Made by a program: the position numbers and the translations under genes
The notes under the pieces: model-generated
What the model was told of the DNA's origin: nothing
Database searches by the model: none
What the model saw: the letters and a program-made list of their open reading frames with translations, nothing else
Assembly (NCBI GenBank): GCA_031422295.1
Contig: JANOQM010000037.1
Coordinates: forward strand, 1-6,144
Direction: 5' to 3'
DNA: 6,144 nucleotides
DNA from: JANOMH01 sp031422295
GTDB lineage: Bacteria > Pseudomonadota > Alphaproteobacteria > Rhodobacterales > Rhodobacteraceae
In this document: positions 4,357 through 6,144 of the stretch, piece by piece
Layout: the number at the start of each line of letters is the position of its first letter
How positions within the stretch are numbered: the stretch's first letter is position 1

Positions 4357-5907
4357 TTACAGGTAGGCCTGTATCGGCAGCAGCCCGACCAGCCATGAAA
4401 TCGCCCGCTGCGGCGCACTCGCCTCGGGTTCCACTAACATCACCGTAGGCTGACCGGGCCGGGCTATGGCCCACTGCAGCGCATGTTCGGGGCGCGATAC
4501 GGCATAGGCCTGATCCGGGGCGCTCAGCGTGTTGATCATGCCTGTGATGTCTGCCACCAGCGCCGGGTGTTCGAACAAGAGCCCCAACTCCGTATTGGTA
4601 AACGCCGAGCGCAAATCGAAGTTGAGTGACCCGACGATGGCCTGTGTGCCGTCGATCACGAATACCTTGGAGTGCAGCACATCGCGTTTGCGGCCCTTTT
4701 TCGGTACAGGCGAGAATTCATGGATGAACGCCCCCGCCGCCAGCAGCGCGGTTCGGTAGCGCCGGTAGGCGCCGTAAACCAGCAGCATGTCGGTCGCCGC
4801 CAGCGCGTTGGTCAAAAGGCTGACCCTGACACCCCGCGCCGCAAGTGCGGTCAACCCCGCAATGCCCGCCCGACCCGGCACGAAATAAGGGGTGATCAGC
4901 CGTACCTCTGTCTTCGCGTTGGTCAGAATATCGGCGATGGCCGTCGACATCCAAGGCGCAGAATGGTTGCCGTAAGCCTTGTCCGGCGGGTCGGCCAGAA
5001 GCTGCACTTTATCGGTCCAGTGCAGCCGCCCGGCCAGAACTGCCTCTGCTGTGCGACTGTCCAGCGTCCGGGCCAGATAGCGGCGTGACGGGGCTGACCC
5101 GACGTGGCGGGCCAGCCGGTGGCGAAAGGCGGTCCGGTTCATCTTGAATCCGGGCCACAGGGCAAGGATCGGCATCGAAAGCCCAAGGTTCCAATAACTG
5201 TCAAACAGCGCCCCCATCTCATCCACCTTTGGCCCCACTAGCAGCATGTCGGCGTCAATCGAGGTGCGGACGTCGGCAGCCATGGTGCCAAAATACGTGT
5301 CGCCGATGTTGCGCCCGCCGATGATCGCCAACCGTCCGTCCGCAATCCACAGCTTGCCATGCATCCGGCGGTTGAACCGCGCCAGTCCCAGCAGCATTTC
5401 GAACGTGCGGCGAATAACATGGCCCCGGTTGCGCGTCGGATTGAACAGCCGCACCTCGATCAGCGGATGCCCGGTCAGCGCCAGAAACGCGGGATCGAAC
5501 CCCTGCACATTCACATCGTCCAGCAGCAGCCGGATGCGCACGCCCCGGTCCGCCGCCGTAACAAGGGCGTCAAGCAGCAGCCAGCCGGTCACATCGGTGC
5601 GCCAGATGTAATACATCAGGTCCAGACTGCGCCCCGCCTGCGCCGCCGACAGTGCGCGGGCGGCGAAAGCGTCGGCATTGTCGAGCAGAGTTGCAAGGCC
5701 GGATTGGCGGGGGTTCTGCGCCTCCAGCGGGTCAAGCAGCATGTCGAGTTTTGTCGCAACATCGCCGCGCGGGAGTGACTTTGATGCGGGCCCACGCGAC
5801 TTGCGCAGGAACTGCCGGTAGGAGCGATGCGCCAAAAAAGATGCAACGCCGGTCGCCCCCGCGCCAACCACAATCCATATCAAAACCTGAACTGCCAGTA
5901 GCGTCAT
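4357..5907 (-). CDS. Phospholipase D family protein, cardiolipin-synthase-like (ClsC-type)
   Basis: A 516-residue protein counted from ATG 5907. One N-terminal membrane span covers about residues 2-26 and is followed by a basic stretch (HRSYRQFLRKSR), so the catalytic part is probably cytoplasmic and membrane-bound. Two HKD motifs are complete: the first at His183, Lys185, Asp190 followed by GGRN, the second at His412, Lys414, Asp419 followed by GSLN. Blocks such as RGVRIRLLLDD, EVRLFNP and the RFNRRMH lead-in to HKD1 recall the YmdC/ClsC branch, which makes cardiolipin by phosphatidyl transfer; other phosphodiester substrates remain possible. The frame also offers TTG 5910, but ATG 5907 overlaps the upstream stop by one base (TGATG) and has AGGGG five bases before it, so it is preferred. 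It is translated after the EEP gene, and its ribosome site lies in a hairpin. It converges on the oxidase gene with a 13-bp gap. Confidence 0.9.
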   Translation of the reverse strand: MTLLAVQVLIWIVVGAGATGVASFLAHRSYRQFLRKSRGPASKSLPRGDVATKLDMLLDPLEAQNPRQSGLATLLDNADAFAARALSAAQAGRSLDLMYYIWRTDVTGWLLLDALVTAADRGVRIRLLLDDVNVQGFDPAFLALTGHPLIEVRLFNPTRNRGHVIRRTFEMLLGLARFNRRMHGKLWIADGRLAIIGGRNIGDTYFGTMAADVRTSIDADMLLVGPKVDEMGALFDSYWNLGLSMPILALWPGFKMNRTAFRHRLARHVGSAPSRRYLARTLDSRTAEAVLAGRLHWTDKVQLLADPPDKAYGNHSAPWMSTAIADILTNAKTEVRLITPYFVPGRAGIAGLTALAARGVRVSLLTNALAATDMLLVYGAYRRYRTALLAAGAFIHEFSPVPKKGRKRDVLHSKVFVIDGTQAIVGSLNFDLRSAFTNTELGLLFEHPALVADITGMINTLSAPDQAYAVSRPEHALQWAIARPGQPTVMLVEPEASAPQRAISWLVGLLPIQAYL

Positions 5908-6144
5908 CAAAGCCCCTGAGCCGTTTCAGGGGTCAGCCGCAGCCGGGCCTTGATTGGCAGATGATCCGACGCGCGGCGTGCCAGAGGGCTGTCGTGCGTG
6001 GCAATATCCAGAAGCTCGCCCTGAATGCAGGTCATCATCCGGTCAAGTGCCAGCAGCGGATAGCGCGCCGGAAAGCTGGGCCGCGCCGCCCCAATCGTGA
6101 ATAGTCCACCCAAGGTTTTCAGCGCCGCACTTTTGCCGCGCCAT
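5907..6144 (-). CDS. Endonuclease/exonuclease/phosphatase family protein, C-terminal part
   Basis: Only the last 78 complete codons are in the window; the frame is open to the right edge, so the N-terminal two thirds or more are missing. The visible part shows the end of an EEP (DNase I/exonuclease III-like) fold: a SFPARYPLLALDRMM block, in which the Asp precedes the final core strands, then HDSPLARRASDHLPIKARL, whose SDHLP is the signature catalytic Asp-His of the family. Members cleave phosphodiesters in nucleic acids, inositol phosphates or lipids. The stop (TGA at 5909-5907) overlaps the PLD start. An EEP gene directly before a PLD-type cardiolipin synthase recalls E. coli ybhP-clsB, so a role in lipid or envelope metabolism is plausible. 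The substrate cannot be read from this fragment. Confidence 0.85.
   Translation of the reverse strand, partial: WRGKSAALKTLGGLFTIGAARPSFPARYPLLALDRMMTCIQGELLDIATHDSPLARRASDHLPIKARLRLTPETAQGL
5913..5932 (-). promoter_or_regulatory. Hairpin covering the PLD ribosome binding site
   Basis: On the minus strand CCCCTGA-AACGGC-TCAGGGG forms a perfect 7-bp stem with a 6-nt loop. It lies in the last codons of the EEP gene. The 3' arm contains AGGGG, the ribosome binding site of the PLD gene, five bases before its ATG. Folding would hide this site unless ribosomes finishing the EEP gene open it, a classic layout for translational coupling. No T-run follows, so it is not a terminator. Confidence 0.6.

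Noticed and set aside
2880..4418. Long open frame on the minus strand (about 512 codons) antisense to the multicopper oxidase
   Set aside because: Its product is full of His, Arg, Gln and Pro with no domain or hydrophobic pattern. It mirrors a GC-rich gene whose plus strand carries all oxidase motifs, so it is a shadow frame.
1..6144. tRNA, rRNA, insertion sequence, phage or CRISPR elements
   Set aside because: No tRNA-like cloverleaf, terminal inverted repeat with transposase, integrase or repeat-spacer pattern was seen on either strand.

Overview
The window looks like chromosomal or large-replicon DNA of an alphaproteobacterium, most likely a Rhodobacterales (Roseobacter/Rhodobacter-type) species. 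This rests on GC-rich sequence with GC-rich third codon positions, compact gene packing, FnrL-type boxes of the form TTGAY-N4-ATCAA, and the protein types present. The assignment is by recognition only; no search was run.

Layout. Positions 1-114 are a promoter region with an FNR-type box. They precede a small His-rich DUF2933 membrane protein (115-387, +). Convergent to it, and separated by only 5 bp, is the end of a four-gene minus-strand unit. In transcription order this unit is a secreted Met/Gly-rich three-EF-hand protein (2703-2230), a 34-residue single-span membrane peptide (2169-2065), a DUF302 protein (2049-1663) and an MFS transporter (about 1661-393). From 2704 to 2900 lies a divergent promoter region with two further FNR-type boxes. 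Each box sits at the distance expected of a class II activator site for one of the flanking genes. Next is a Tat-exported multicopper oxidase (2901-4343, +) with all four copper-ligand motifs and a Met-rich insert. Convergent to it, with a 13-bp gap, is a second minus-strand operon: an endonuclease/exonuclease/phosphatase (EEP) family protein (5' end outside the window, 6144-5907) whose stop codon overlaps the start of a phospholipase D/cardiolipin-synthase-like protein (5907-4357).

How the parts may work together. The multicopper oxidase, the Met-rich EF-hand protein, the His-rich DUF2933 protein and DUF302 all suggest envelope copper (or other soft-metal) handling. Three FNR/CRP-family boxes in front of three transcription units suggest that 115-4343 is one oxygen- or nitric-oxide-responsive regulon. 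A plausible reading is defence against, or handling of, periplasmic Cu(I) when oxygen falls, when cells make copper enzymes such as cbb3 oxidase or denitrification reductases. This is inference. The EEP-PLD pair is probably a separate lipid or envelope module. Its start is embedded in a hairpin that may enforce translational coupling.

The least described part is the minus-strand set of EF-hand Met-rich protein, 34-residue peptide, DUF302 and MFS, together with its apparent co-regulation with the oxidase.
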